Below the pieces are notes generated by a model, which did no database searches, was not told where the DNA came from, and saw only the letters and a list, made by a program, of their open reading frames with translations. 60,865 nt of DNA, taken from Paracoccaceae bacterium (GTDB lineage: Bacteria; Pseudomonadota; Alphaproteobacteria; Rhodobacterales; Rhodobacteraceae). Positions within the stretch are counted from its first letter, which is position 1. Each line of letters opens with the position of its first letter. Made by a program: the position numbers and the translations under genes. Below are positions 1 to 8,423 of this stretch, one piece after another. Where the stretch lies: NCBI GenBank assembly GCA_011389685.1, contig JAABTV010000014.1:1-60865 (forward strand). Reading direction: 5' to 3'.

Positions 1-77
1 ATGGTGACGTAGTCGCGTGGGTGCACGGTGCCGGTCCAGCTTGCATCGAAGGTCGCGCCGGTAAGGGTGGTGTCGGG
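1..77. repeat. Direct repeat copy 1 within VWA gene
   Basis: Bases 1-77 are identical to 268-344, an offset of 267 bases or 89 codons, so the frame is kept. A third, diverged copy starts near 532. The repeat encodes the repeated C-terminal module of the VWA protein. The block probably continues to the left of the window. Confidence 0.9.
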
Positions 78-1313
78 CGCGCTCACCGTCACCTCGGGTT
101 CGCTGACCTCGATGGTGGTGCGCGCCATCACGCGCTTGCCTTCGTTCAAGACGTATCGGACCTCGTAAAGCCCGGTCTCGGCGGGGGCCTGCAGACTCTT
201 GGTGCCGTCGCGGTCGCCAACGCGGAAATAGCTGCCCCTGGTCCCGTCCTCGGCGCCCATCGGCACGATGGTGACGTAGTCGCGTGGGTGCACGGTGCCG
301 GTCCAGCTTGCATCGAAGGTCGCGCCGGTAAGGGTGGTGTCGGGGGCCGACAGACTGACATCTGCTGCGACGATCTCGATCGCGGCGCGGCCCAGCGGGG
401 TGTCGCCCGACTGGGGCATGTAGCGCAGCTCGTAGAGCCCGGTCTCGGCGGGTGCCACCAGGTCGGCACTGTTGCGATCGCTGACCCGGGCATAGGTGCC
501 GCTGGCGCCGTCCTCGGCGCCCATCGGCACGATGGTGACATAGTCGCGCGGATTGTCCCCGGTGGGATCCCAGGTCAGTGAAAACGCGGCCCCCTGGGTC
601 ACGCTTTGCGGCGCGGAGATCGCGATCTGCGGTTCTGGCTCTGGCTCCGGTTCCGGCTCTGGCTCTGGCGCGGTCGGAGCCTGGGCGACCTCGGCGCCGA
701 CCTCGCTCAGCGCGGCGCCCAGCGTTGCGGCGTCATCGGCGGCCAGATACTTGCCGCCGGTTTCTTCGGCGATGCAGGCCAGCGACGCGGTATCGGTGCC
801 TGTGCCAAGGCCAAAGCCCACGACATGGGCGGTGAAGGCAACGCCCGTGCGCTCCAGCGTTTCGGCCAGCGCGCAGGGGTCGCGGTCGCAGCTTTCAAGC
901 CCGTCCGAGATGAGCAGGACCGTCGCCGGGCGGTCACGGAAGGAAAGCGCCTCCGCGGCCTGCTCGACCGCATCGGTGAGCGGCGTCTTGCCGGTCGGCG
1001 TGATGCGCGCGACATGATCGAGGAACGCGGCGCGGTCCAGCGGGGCGGGGGGCAGGATCACCTCGATATCGCTGCAATCGCCGCGGCGGCGGTGGCCATA
1101 GGCCATCAGGCCGACATTGGTTTCGGGGTCCAGTTCGGCGATGAGGTTGCCGATCGCGTCGCGTGCGATCTCGATCTTGGCGGTGCCGTCGATCTGTCCC
1201 CACATCGAATTGGAGCCGTCGAACACCACCATGACGTCGCCGGCGGCATGGGCCGGGACGGCGGCCAGCCCGGCGGTCAGCGAAATCAGAACCGATGAAA
1301 GCAGAATGCGCAT
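1..1313 (-). CDS. VWA-domain secreted protein with tandem C-terminal repeats (3' end outside window)
   Basis: The ATG at 1313 opens a frame that runs off the left edge, so the C-terminus is missing. The first ~23 residues form a signal peptide ending AHA. A von Willebrand factor A domain follows, with a MIDAS-type D-G-S-N-S motif and the sequence LLISDGLESC, as in Ca-activated chloride-channel-like proteins. After the VWA domain (about residues 25-200) comes a Pro-Glu linker (alternating P-E/E-P units), then ~89-residue repeats, each with a segment like YVTIVPMGAEDG and ETGLYE(V/L)RY. Two repeats are almost identical at the DNA level. The protein is probably exported and may bind metal or another protein through the VWA domain. 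The exact role is unknown. Confidence is high for the VWA domain and low for function. Confidence 0.85.
   Translation of the reverse strand, partial: MRILLSSVLISLTAGLAAVPAHAAGDVMVVFDGSNSMWGQIDGTAKIEIARDAIGNLIAELDPETNVGLMAYGHRRRGDCSDIEVILPPAPLDRAAFLDHVARITPTGKTPLTDAVEQAAEALSFRDRPATVLLISDGLESCDRDPCALAETLERTGVAFTAHVVGFGLGTGTDTASLACIAEETGGKYLAADDAATLGAALSEVGAEVAQAPTAPEPEPEPEPEPEPQIAISAPQSVTQGAAFSLTWDPTGDNPRDYVTIVPMGAEDGASGTYARVSDRNSADLVAPAETGLYELRYMPQSGDTPLGRAAIEIVAADVSLSAPDTTLTGATFDASWTGTVHPRDYVTIVPMGAEDGTRGSYFRVGDRDGTKSLQAPAETGLYEVRYVLNEGKRVMARTTIEVSEPEVTVSAPDTTLTGATFDASWTGTVHPRDYVT
268..344. repeat. Direct repeat copy 2 within VWA gene
   Basis: Identical to bases 1-77; identity ends at base 345. 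Perfect identity of 77 bases next to a clearly diverged third copy points to a recent duplication or to gene conversion inside the coding sequence. Confidence 0.9.
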
Positions 1314-1350
1314 GTCAAATATCCCTTGCGTGTTGACCGGGGGCGCTCGG

Positions 1351-1467
1351 TCAGATTGTCGGCACATCGGCGTGCAGCCGGTCGATAATGCGTCGCAGCG
1401 GGGCCAGATCGTCGAAAACGCGGCGCAACTCATCCTCGATCCCATCGTCTGGCTTGGTCCGCGACAC
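1351..1467 (-). CDS. Candidate small acidic/amphipathic protein, 38 aa, GTG start
   Basis: A short minus-strand frame from a GTG at 1467 to TGA at 1351 encodes a charged, helix-like peptide (contains DDGIEDELRRVF and RRIIDRLHADV). Its third-codon positions are GC-rich, as in the neighbouring genes, and it ends 37 bases before the VWA start on the same strand, so the two could be cotranscribed. The ribosome-binding site is weak, and the frame stays open upstream without an obvious ATG. It may be a real small protein, the tail of an older gene, or chance. No family recognised. Confidence 0.3.
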   Translation of the reverse strand: MSRTKPDDGIEDELRRVFDDLAPLRRIIDRLHADVPTI

Positions 1468-1724
1468 CGTCTCGTGCCGACATGCCCCGGGTGACGTCCC
1501 TTCGGGATCAGGGTCGCCCGATCTCGCGCTCGGGTCAAGCTTGTCGAACCGGTGGCGCGGCGGTGCCCGGTCGGTGGAAGGCGGCGTGCGGTGCCGGACG
1601 GTCGTTCGGTTCCGACGCTGCGGACAAGGAGCGGCCCGATCAAGCCCGACCCGGGACCGACCCGCAAGCCGTCGCCGGGGCCGGGAGGGGAGACAGGCGC
1701 CCGCAGAACGGCTACCCTGCCGGC
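1468..1724. other. Non-coding stretch between candidate small ORF and flavodoxin gene
   Basis: GC-rich sequence between divergent genes. On the minus strand a TTGACC hexamer near 1539 could be a -35 element for the small ORF/VWA unit, but no convincing -10 was found. No RNA gene or repeat recognised. Confidence 0.4.
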
Positions 1725-2210
1725 ATGTCGAAGCTCCTCATCGTTTATCACTCGCGCACCGGTGGCAGCCAGCAAATGGCCGAGGCCGCCCTTGACGGCG
1801 CCCGTGACGAAACCGAGACCGATCTCAAACCTGCGGATCAGGCCGGGCCGGACGACCTTCTGGCGGCTGACGGGTATCTTTTCTGCGCGCCGGAAAACCT
1901 TGCCGCGCTCTCCGGCGTCATGAAGGATTTCTTTGACCGCTGCTATTATCCCGTCCTTGGCAGGATCGAAGGGCGGCCCTATGCCCAGATGATCTGTGCC
2001 GGGTCCGACGGGGAAAACGCCGCGCGACAGACCGCCCGGATTGCACAGGGCTGGCGGCTGCGCCCTGTTCAGGAGCCGCTGATCCTGTGCACGCATGCCC
2101 AGACGCCCGAGGCCATCCTTGCCCCCAAGACCATCCCCGATGAAGAGTTGGCCCAATGCCGCGAAATCGGCCAGGCGCTGGCCGCCGGTCTGGCCATGGG
2201 GATGTTCTGA
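1725..2210 (+). CDS. Flavodoxin-like NAD(P)H-dependent oxidoreductase family protein
   Basis: The 161-residue product starts MSKLLIVYHSRTGGSQQMAE: a hydrophobic beta strand followed by the S-x-T-G-x-S phosphate-binding loop of flavodoxin-fold proteins that bind FMN. The later segment YLFCAPENLAALSGVMKDF matches the second FMN-contacting loop of the NADPH-dependent FMN reductase group. No metal site or membrane segment is seen. The ATG at 1725 was chosen because the flavodoxin fold begins there; the open frame upstream is not protein-like. It is a cytosolic redox protein of unknown substrate. The next gene on the strand, the MttB-like methyltransferase, lies 237 bases downstream and is probably a separate unit. 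Confidence 0.75.
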   Translation: MSKLLIVYHSRTGGSQQMAEAALDGARDETETDLKPADQAGPDDLLAADGYLFCAPENLAALSGVMKDFFDRCYYPVLGRIEGRPYAQMICAGSDGENAARQTARIAQGWRLRPVQEPLILCTHAQTPEAILAPKTIPDEELAQCREIGQALAAGLAMGMF

Positions 2211-2447
2211 ACACCGATCGGGCGGTTCGGCCACCGGTCAGCGCAAGTGCCTTGCAGGGGCGCATCCTGGCGGGCAAGCGACCAGCGGGTCCTGCCTTGA
2301 TGAACGCATTGCGGCGCGCCAACGGGCAATTCAGCGTGAACCGTTGCGGGACACCTGTTCCGAATCCGACAGAACCCGTCGCGGATGAGCAGGCGGGCCG
2401 GGGTCACAGGCGATTTGATCGGGGCGAAGCGATCAGGGAGACCAACC

Positions 2448-4004
2448 ATGGCGGGAACGGCAACGAAGCGGCGCGGCGGCGGGCGCGCGGGCAATGCGGC
2501 GCGGCGCGGCGGGGCGGTGATCGAACAGATGCCCTGGCGGCTTCCGGTCAATCCCGACCGCCCGACGGAGCCCCTGAACGAGGAGGGCGTCGCGGCCATT
2601 CATGACACCGCGATGCGCATTCTCGAAGAGGTGGGAATCGAGATCCTCAACGAGGAGGCGCTCGAGATCTTCCGCGCCGAGGGTGCATTGATCAACGGCA
2701 CCAACACCCGCGTGGGGCGCGATTTCATCATGGAAATGATCGCCCGGGCGCCCGAGAGCTGGACCATGACGCCGCGTAATCCGGCGCACGAGGTGGTGAT
2801 GGGGCGAGGGCATATCCTGTTCGGCAATGTCTCGTCGCCGCCGAGCTACTGGACGATGGAGACCGGGCGCAAGATGACCGGCACGCGGGCGATGTGTGCC
2901 GACCTGATCAAGCTCAGCCAGTATTTCAACTGCATCCATTTCTGCGGCGGCTACCCGGTCGAGCCGCAGGACATCCACGCCGGCATCCGCCATCTCGAAG
3001 TGCTTTATGACAAGCTCACCCTGACCGACAAGGTGGTGCATACCTATTCGCTGGGAAAGGAGCGCGTCGAGGATGCGATCGAGATGGTGCGCATCGCCGG
3101 CGGGCACAGCCACGAGGAATTCGAGGCCAGTCCGAAATTCTATACCAACATCAACTCGACCTCGCCGCTGAAGCATGATCAGCCGATGCTGGATGGCTGG
3201 ATGCGGATGGCGCGGGCGGGGCAGGGGCTGGTGGTGACGCCGTTCACGCTGGCCGGTGCGATGGCGCCGGTGACCATGGCCGGCGCGGTGGCGCTGAGCC
3301 TGGCCGAGAGCCTGATCGCGGTGGCGCTGGCGCAGGTGATCCGCCCCGGCGCGCCCTGTGCGATCGGCACCTTCACCTCGAACGTGGACATGAAGAGCGG
3401 CGCGCCGGCATTCGGCACGCCGGAATACATGCGCGCCACGCAGATGACCGGCCAGATGGCGCGGTTCTACAAGCTGCCGATGCGCTCGTCGGGCGTGTGC
3501 GCCGCGAACGTGCCGGACGGGCAGGCGGTGTGGGAGACCGAGCACAGCCTCTGGGCGGCGATCCAGTCGGGCTCCAACATGGTTTACCATGCCGCAGGGT
3601 GGCTTGAGGGGGGGCTGATCGCTAGCCCCGAGAAATTCGTGATGGATTGCGAGATATTGCAGCAGTTGCAGCGCTACATGGAGCCCGCGATCTGGGCGAC
3701 CACGCCCGGGGAACTGGCTCTTGACGCTGTGGCCGCGGTCGGCAAGCAGGGGCATTTCTTTGGCCTGCAACACACCCAGGACCGATACACCACAGCGTTT
3801 TACCAGCCCTTCCTGAGCGACTGGCGCAATCACGAGGCATGGGACGTGGCCGGTGCGGTCTGGACGCCCGAGCGGGCGCATCATCTTTACAAGCGCATCG
3901 TCGAGAGTTTCGAGCCGCCGGCCATGGACGAGGGCATCCGCGAGGAATTGGCCGCGTTCGTGGCCCGGCGCAAGGCCGAGGGCGGGGCGCCGACCGATTT
4001 CTGA
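2448..4004 (+). CDS. Trimethylamine methyltransferase (MttB) family protein, non-pyrrolysine type
   Basis: The 518-residue protein has MttB-superfamily features: LNEEGVAAIHDTAMRILEEVGIE near the start, a TIM-barrel core, and the C-terminal AAGWLEGGLIASPEKFVMD block. There is no in-frame amber codon, so it belongs to the non-pyrrolysine COG5598 group. Characterised members of that group demethylate quaternary amines such as glycine betaine, carnitine or proline betaine and pass the methyl group to a corrinoid protein. The start at 2448 is preceded by GGGAG seven bases upstream; an upstream GTG at 2385 is less likely. No corrinoid protein or MtxA-type methyltransferase gene lies nearby, so its partner must be encoded elsewhere. 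The substrate cannot be read from the sequence. The DMGDH-like gene at 30169 would act later in betaine demethylation, but no direct link is shown. Confidence 0.85.
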   Translation: MAGTATKRRGGGRAGNAARRGGAVIEQMPWRLPVNPDRPTEPLNEEGVAAIHDTAMRILEEVGIEILNEEALEIFRAEGALINGTNTRVGRDFIMEMIARAPESWTMTPRNPAHEVVMGRGHILFGNVSSPPSYWTMETGRKMTGTRAMCADLIKLSQYFNCIHFCGGYPVEPQDIHAGIRHLEVLYDKLTLTDKVVHTYSLGKERVEDAIEMVRIAGGHSHEEFEASPKFYTNINSTSPLKHDQPMLDGWMRMARAGQGLVVTPFTLAGAMAPVTMAGAVALSLAESLIAVALAQVIRPGAPCAIGTFTSNVDMKSGAPAFGTPEYMRATQMTGQMARFYKLPMRSSGVCAANVPDGQAVWETEHSLWAAIQSGSNMVYHAAGWLEGGLIASPEKFVMDCEILQQLQRYMEPAIWATTPGELALDAVAAVGKQGHFFGLQHTQDRYTTAFYQPFLSDWRNHEAWDVAGAVWTPERAHHLYKRIVESFEPPAMDEGIREELAAFVARRKAEGGAPTDF

Positions 4005-4071
4005 GGCTGCGGCACGGCGCGGACGCTGCGCCCTGATCCCGGGCCGGTTGGGGGCTCTGCTCCCACAGCGA

Positions 4072-4090
4072 CAAAACGCGGTGCGTTTTG
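4072..4090 (+). terminator. Hairpin downstream of MttB-family gene
   Basis: CAAAACGC and GCGTTTTG form a perfect 8-bp stem around a 3-base loop. The T run lies in the second arm, so transcription could terminate there. The surrounding 4045-4130 segment (GGGGGCTCTGC ... CCCCCGAGGTATTT ... AGATGAAG) resembles an intergenic repeat that, from memory, recurs in Rhodobacterales genomes. Only one copy is visible here. Confidence 0.5.
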
Positions 4091-4235
4091 CCGCCTTCCC
4101 CCGAGGTATTTCAGGTCAGATGAAGGCCCGGGGGGTCCGTGCCGGGTCTGATCCTGTCCTGATCCTGGCCTGCGGCGCCGGGATCGTGGTCAAAGCCCCT
4201 GGAGTGTCATAGAACCGTGCCGAGCGGAGGCAGGT

Positions 4236-5882
4236 ATGAGCGAGACGGGCGGTATCCTGACGGCATTGGGCGGTGTGGGCCTGTTCCTTCTGGGCATGAC
4301 GATGCTCACCGAAGGCATGCAGGTGCTGGCCGGTCCATCGCTGCGACGGCTTTTGCGCCGGTTCACGCGCACGCCCTTGCGCGGGGTGGCGGCGGGCGCG
4401 GTGGTGACGGCGGCGCTGCAAAGCTCGTCGGCGGTGACGGTGATGGTGATCGGATTCGTGGGGGCCGGGCTTTTGAGTTTCGCGCAGGGTTTGGGCGTGG
4501 TGTTCGGGGCCAATATCGGCACCACCCTGACCGGCTGGCTGGTGGCGTCACTGGGGTTCCGGCTGGATCTGGACATGCTGGCGCTGCCCTTGGTGTTTCT
4601 TGGCGGGATGATGCGGCTTTTCGGGGGCGCTCGTGTCCGCCATGGCGGCGGGGCGCTGGCGGGGTTTGCGCTGTTGTTCCTGGGGCTGGGCCTGATGCAG
4701 GCGGGCATGGCCGGGCTGGGCGAGGTCGTCACGCCCGAGCGGTTTCCGGGCGACACGGCGCTGGGCCGGGCGCAGCTTGTGGGCATCGGGGCGGTGGTGA
4801 CGATGGTGACGCAATCCTCGTCGGCCGGCGTTGCGACGGCGCTGGTGGCGCTTGATGCCGGGGCGATCGGGTTCGGGCAGGCAGCGGTGATGGTGATCGG
4901 CATGAATATCGGCACGACGTCCACCGCGCTTCTGGCGACGCTGGGTGGCACGGTGGCGGCGCGCCAGACCGGGTTGGCGCATCTGTTGTTCAACCTGTTG
5001 ACCGGCGGTCTGGCCTTCGTGCTGTTGATCCCGTTCGCGCCGCTGGCCGAGGCGTGGATCGCCGAGGGCGGGCGCGATGCGGCGCGGTTGTTATTGGTGG
5101 TCTTTCACACCGCGTTCAACATCGTGGGCGTGGTGGTGATCCTGATCGCACTGGTGCCGTTCATGGCGCTGGTGCGGGCGTTGCTGCGCGAGCGGCGCGA
5201 GGCACTGACGGCACGGCTGGATGCACGGCTCCTGGTGCAGCCGGGGGCGGCTGTGGATGCGGCCGGGGCGACGGTGGACGATATCGCGCGCCACATGCAT
5301 GGGCTGTTGATCGCGCGGTTGTCGCCTTCGGGACCCGCGAAGGGCGACAGCGCACGATTGCGGCAGGCGATGCGTGCATTGGAGGAGACGCGCGGTTTTG
5401 TCGGGAAGATCAGCATGGCGTCGCAGAGCGGGCCGGTGCGGGCGCGCTATGCCGAGATATTGCATGTTCTCGACCACCTTGCACGTCTGGGATACCGCAT
5501 CGCCCAGGAAGAGCGCGCCACAACGTTGCAACGGGCGCCACGTCTGGCGAGGCTGGCGGGGATCACGCGGACGGGGCTGATCCGGGGGCTGTCCGAAACC
5601 GGGGCCCGGCAGGCGGACTGGTTCGGACGCTGGCAAGAGATCGTTCGTGCGCGCGAACGGCGGCTGCGCGATGCGCTTCTGGCGGATGCAGGGCAGGGTG
5701 CAGATACCCCTGAGGCAGCGCTCGGCCAAATGGATGCGGCGCGCTGGTTGCACCGGGTCAATTACCATGTCTGGCGGATCTGGCTGCATCTCTACCGGAT
5801 CGAGCGGTCACGCGGGGACCGCGCGGACATCGCGCCGATGCCGGCGCGCGAAGAAGCGCGCGAGGATGTGCGCGCCGATTGA
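4236..5882 (+). CDS. Na+/phosphate cotransporter family protein with PhoU-like C-terminus
   Basis: This 548-residue inner-membrane protein has the duplicated Na_Pi_cotrans module. Each half carries a Q-S-S-S motif followed by a N-I-G-T-T motif (ALQSSSAVTVM ... GANIGTTLTG, then VTQSSSAGVATA ... GMNIGTTSTA). The last ~220 residues are hydrophilic and helical, as in the PhoU-like domain of bacterial NptA/YjbB-type proteins. It probably exports or imports inorganic phosphate with sodium. GGAGG sits just ahead of the ATG at 4236. The next gene follows after 94 bases on the same strand and may be cotranscribed. No pho box was seen. Confidence 0.85.
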   Translation: MSETGGILTALGGVGLFLLGMTMLTEGMQVLAGPSLRRLLRRFTRTPLRGVAAGAVVTAALQSSSAVTVMVIGFVGAGLLSFAQGLGVVFGANIGTTLTGWLVASLGFRLDLDMLALPLVFLGGMMRLFGGARVRHGGGALAGFALLFLGLGLMQAGMAGLGEVVTPERFPGDTALGRAQLVGIGAVVTMVTQSSSAGVATALVALDAGAIGFGQAAVMVIGMNIGTTSTALLATLGGTVAARQTGLAHLLFNLLTGGLAFVLLIPFAPLAEAWIAEGGRDAARLLLVVFHTAFNIVGVVVILIALVPFMALVRALLRERREALTARLDARLLVQPGAAVDAAGATVDDIARHMHGLLIARLSPSGPAKGDSARLRQAMRALEETRGFVGKISMASQSGPVRARYAEILHVLDHLARLGYRIAQEERATTLQRAPRLARLAGITRTGLIRGLSETGARQADWFGRWQEIVRARERRLRDALLADAGQGADTPEAALGQMDAARWLHRVNYHVWRIWLHLYRIERSRGDRADIAPMPAREEAREDVRAD

Positions 5883-5976
5883 TGGGGTGAGTGCGCGGCC
5901 GGAGCGACCGGTGGAATTGGGGGCTGCGCCGATCGAACGAATGCGGCTAGTCTGACGCAAGACGAGGAGACGGAAC

Positions 5977-7767
5977 ATGGCACAGGCAGGTGATCGCAGG
6001 ATCACGCGCAACCGGGCGGAGATGGCCGCGATCGGCGCGGCGGCGGGGCTGGCCCTGTGGCTGTTTGTGGATGTGCTGCCCGATGCGCTGGACGACCAGC
6101 GGCTGTTGCTGGTGCTGGCCACGCTGATCCTGGGCGGGTTCGGCGTCATGCTGGCGCTTGGCGGACCCGAGCGGATCGGGCGCGCGGCGCTGGGTGCGCT
6201 GAGCATCGCGGTGCCCGCGGCGGCGCTGATCTGGCTCGCGTCCCTGCGCTATGCGGAGGCCTACGACCTCTTGAAACATGGGCACGGGGCGGTGGCGCTG
6301 GGTGCGATCCTGTTCGTCGCCACGCCCTTTGCCGCCGCCGGATGTGCCGAGCGGGGCGGCTGGCGGCGCTATCCGTTGCTCTTTGACGCGGCGTGGATGA
6401 TCGTGGTGCGTTATGTCGCGGCGGGGCTCTTTGCCGGGCTGTTCTGGGCGGTGCTGATGCTGTCGGACCGGTTGTTGCAACTGGTGGGCATCACCATCAT
6501 CGCGGATTTCATCGACCTTGACCCCGTGCCTTATGTCCTGAGCGGGCTGCTCTTGGGGCTGGCGATAGAGGTGGTGCATGAGATGCGCGCCTATGTCTCG
6601 CCCTTTGTTCTTCATCGGCTGCTGCGGCTGATGCTGCCGGTCTTGTTGCCGGTGGTGGCGCTCTTTCTGGCGGCGATCCCGTTTCGCGGGCTGGACGGGC
6701 TTTTCGGGGGGCTTTCGCCGGCGGCGACGCTGATGGGGGTGGCGCTGGTTGCGGTCACTCTGATTTCCACGGCGACCGACCGCGATGATGCGAGTGCGGC
6801 ACAAAGCGGGGTGGTCCGCGATGGCGGGCGGCTTATGGCGCTGATGCTGCCGGTTCTGGCGGGATTGGCGGTCTATGCGGTCTGGCGCCGGGTGGATCAG
6901 TATGGCTGGACCCCGGATCGTTTGCTGGCCGGGTTGGCGGGGGTGTTCCTGCTGGCCTATGGGTTGGCCTATGCGGGCGCGGTGCTGCGCGGGGCCGACT
7001 GGATGGCGCGTATCCGGGGGGCCAACCGTTGGATGGCGATGGCCGTGGTGGCGGCGGCGGGGTTGTGGCTTACGCCGGTGATCGACGCGACGCGGATCAG
7101 CGCGCAGAGCCAGTTGGCGCGGATCGAGAGCGGGGAGTTGGATTCGCAGGAGATGGCGCTTTGGGAATTGGCGCAGCTTTGGGGTCATGCCGGGGAGGCA
7201 GCATTGGACCGGGTGGAGGCACGCGCCGAAGCGGCGGGCGATGCCAACCTGGTGCGCGCCGTGGCGCAAGCGCGGGCAATGCAGTCGCGTCATGGTTTCG
7301 AGCAGGCCACCCGCGAGACCGGCACGAACGCGTTGGCCCAAGCGGTGAGCGCGAATCTGGTGCTCATGCCCGGGGCGCGGGCGGTTGGGGCCGGGCGTTT
7401 GGCCCGGACACCGGGTTTCCTCTTGCGCGAATGGGCACGGGCCTGCGGCGAAGTTCTGGGCGACGGGCGGGCGGGATGCGTGGCCGTCACCGGGCCGTTC
7501 CGCCCGGGGGTCGACGAGGAACACGGTTTTATCCTGTTGCATATGGGGGGCGACCGTTTGCAGGTGCAGGGCATCGTCATGCGCGCCGGAGTGCTGTCAC
7601 GGATGGGCAGTGCTCATGACCTGAGCGCCGGTCTCACCCCTGGCGCGCCGTTCACGGGCAGCGCGGAGGCGATCATCGGCGCGGCGCTGGACGGGCGGTT
7701 CGAGATCGTTCCGGCGGGGGTGAATGCGCTGCGGATCGGGGAGATGGAATTAATTCCCGACAATTGA
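5977..7767 (+). CDS. DUF4153 domain-containing membrane protein
   Basis: The 596-residue protein has about a dozen hydrophobic segments in the first ~370 residues, arranged as in DUF4153, a common but uncharacterised family in Alphaproteobacteria. The sequence FRGLDGLFGGLSPAATLMG lies in the conserved middle part. The last ~200 residues form a soluble domain with WELAQLWGHAGE and several charged helices. A GACGAGGAGAC ribosome-binding region precedes the ATG. Its cellular role is unknown; relatives are described only as membrane proteins. It is on the same strand as the Na/Pi transporter and the H-NOX gene. Confidence 0.75.
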   Translation: MAQAGDRRITRNRAEMAAIGAAAGLALWLFVDVLPDALDDQRLLLVLATLILGGFGVMLALGGPERIGRAALGALSIAVPAAALIWLASLRYAEAYDLLKHGHGAVALGAILFVATPFAAAGCAERGGWRRYPLLFDAAWMIVVRYVAAGLFAGLFWAVLMLSDRLLQLVGITIIADFIDLDPVPYVLSGLLLGLAIEVVHEMRAYVSPFVLHRLLRLMLPVLLPVVALFLAAIPFRGLDGLFGGLSPAATLMGVALVAVTLISTATDRDDASAAQSGVVRDGGRLMALMLPVLAGLAVYAVWRRVDQYGWTPDRLLAGLAGVFLLAYGLAYAGAVLRGADWMARIRGANRWMAMAVVAAAGLWLTPVIDATRISAQSQLARIESGELDSQEMALWELAQLWGHAGEAALDRVEARAEAAGDANLVRAVAQARAMQSRHGFEQATRETGTNALAQAVSANLVLMPGARAVGAGRLARTPGFLLREWARACGEVLGDGRAGCVAVTGPFRPGVDEEHGFILLHMGGDRLQVQGIVMRAGVLSRMGSAHDLSAGLTPGAPFTGSAEAIIGAALDGRFEIVPAGVNALRIGEMELIPDN

Positions 7768-7835
7768 GATCATTGAGCTTCTGTTAAGGGAAGGCGGGGC
7801 AGTCTTGGCGTCGATGACAAATTGCCGGGTGCTGT

Positions 7836-8423
7836 ATGCATGGGATGATCAACAGGGCGATCCAGAGATTCGTGACAGATACCTACGGGGCGGAGCGGTG
7901 GACCTGCGTGGCATCCGCCGCGGAACTGGGATTCACCGATTTCGAAGCGATGCTGGTTTATGACGCGGCTCTTACGCAGCGGGTGCTGGACGCGGTTTGC
8001 GGCGATCTCGAAAAGCCCTGTGAAGAGGTGCTGGAGGATATCGGCACCTATCTCGTGAGCCATCCCAATGCCGAGGCATTGCGCCGCCTGCTGCGCTTTG
8101 GCGGGGTCGATTTCGTGGAATTCCTGCATTCTCTGGACGATCTGCCCGACAGGGCGCGGTTGGCGGTGCCGGATCTCGATCTGCCGGAACTGGACCTGTA
8201 CGAACATTCCCCGAACCGGTTCGCCCTGACGGTGCGAGGCTCGCCGGACGGGTTCGGGCATGTGATGATGGGTGTTTTGCGCACCCTCGCTGACGATTAC
8301 GGCGCGCTTGTGCTGCTCGATCATCGCGGTGAACGGAACGGGCAGGAGATGATCGACATCACCCTGATCGAAGCGGGCTTTGCCGAGGGGCGCGATTTCG
8401 ATCTGGGGGCGCGGGCGGGATGA
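7836..8423 (+). CDS. H-NOX (heme NO-binding) family protein, proximal histidine apparently replaced
   Basis: The 195-residue product begins MHGMINRAIQRF, as H-NOX (HNOB) domains do, and covers the whole ~185-residue domain, including EDVLEDIGTYLVSHP. In characterised H-NOX proteins a histidine near residue 102, in an L-D-x-I/L-H context, ligates the heme iron; here the same context reads LDDLPDRARL, with Pro104 in that place. The heme-propionate Y-x-S-x-R motif is also altered, reading YEHSPNR at 122-128. The gene overlaps the following HNOBA-GGDEF gene by four bases (ATGA), so the products are likely partners controlling cyclic-di-GMP. It may sense NO by another ligand, bind another molecule, or act only through protein contact. 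His98, His124 and His142 are nearby alternatives. Confidence 0.85.
   Translation: MHGMINRAIQRFVTDTYGAERWTCVASAAELGFTDFEAMLVYDAALTQRVLDAVCGDLEKPCEEVLEDIGTYLVSHPNAEALRRLLRFGGVDFVEFLHSLDDLPDRARLAVPDLDLPELDLYEHSPNRFALTVRGSPDGFGHVMMGVLRTLADDYGALVLLDHRGERNGQEMIDITLIEAGFAEGRDFDLGARAG

Noticed and set aside
5947..7542. 531-codon minus-strand frame opposite the DUF4153 gene
   Set aside because: It translates to Arg/His/Gln-rich sequence typical of shadow frames in GC-rich DNA; the plus strand has membrane helices and a known domain.
7768..7835. FNR/NNR-type site ahead of the H-NOX gene
   Set aside because: ATTGAG-ATC-ATTGAG is a direct repeat and does not match the inverted TTGAT-N4-ATCAA consensus.
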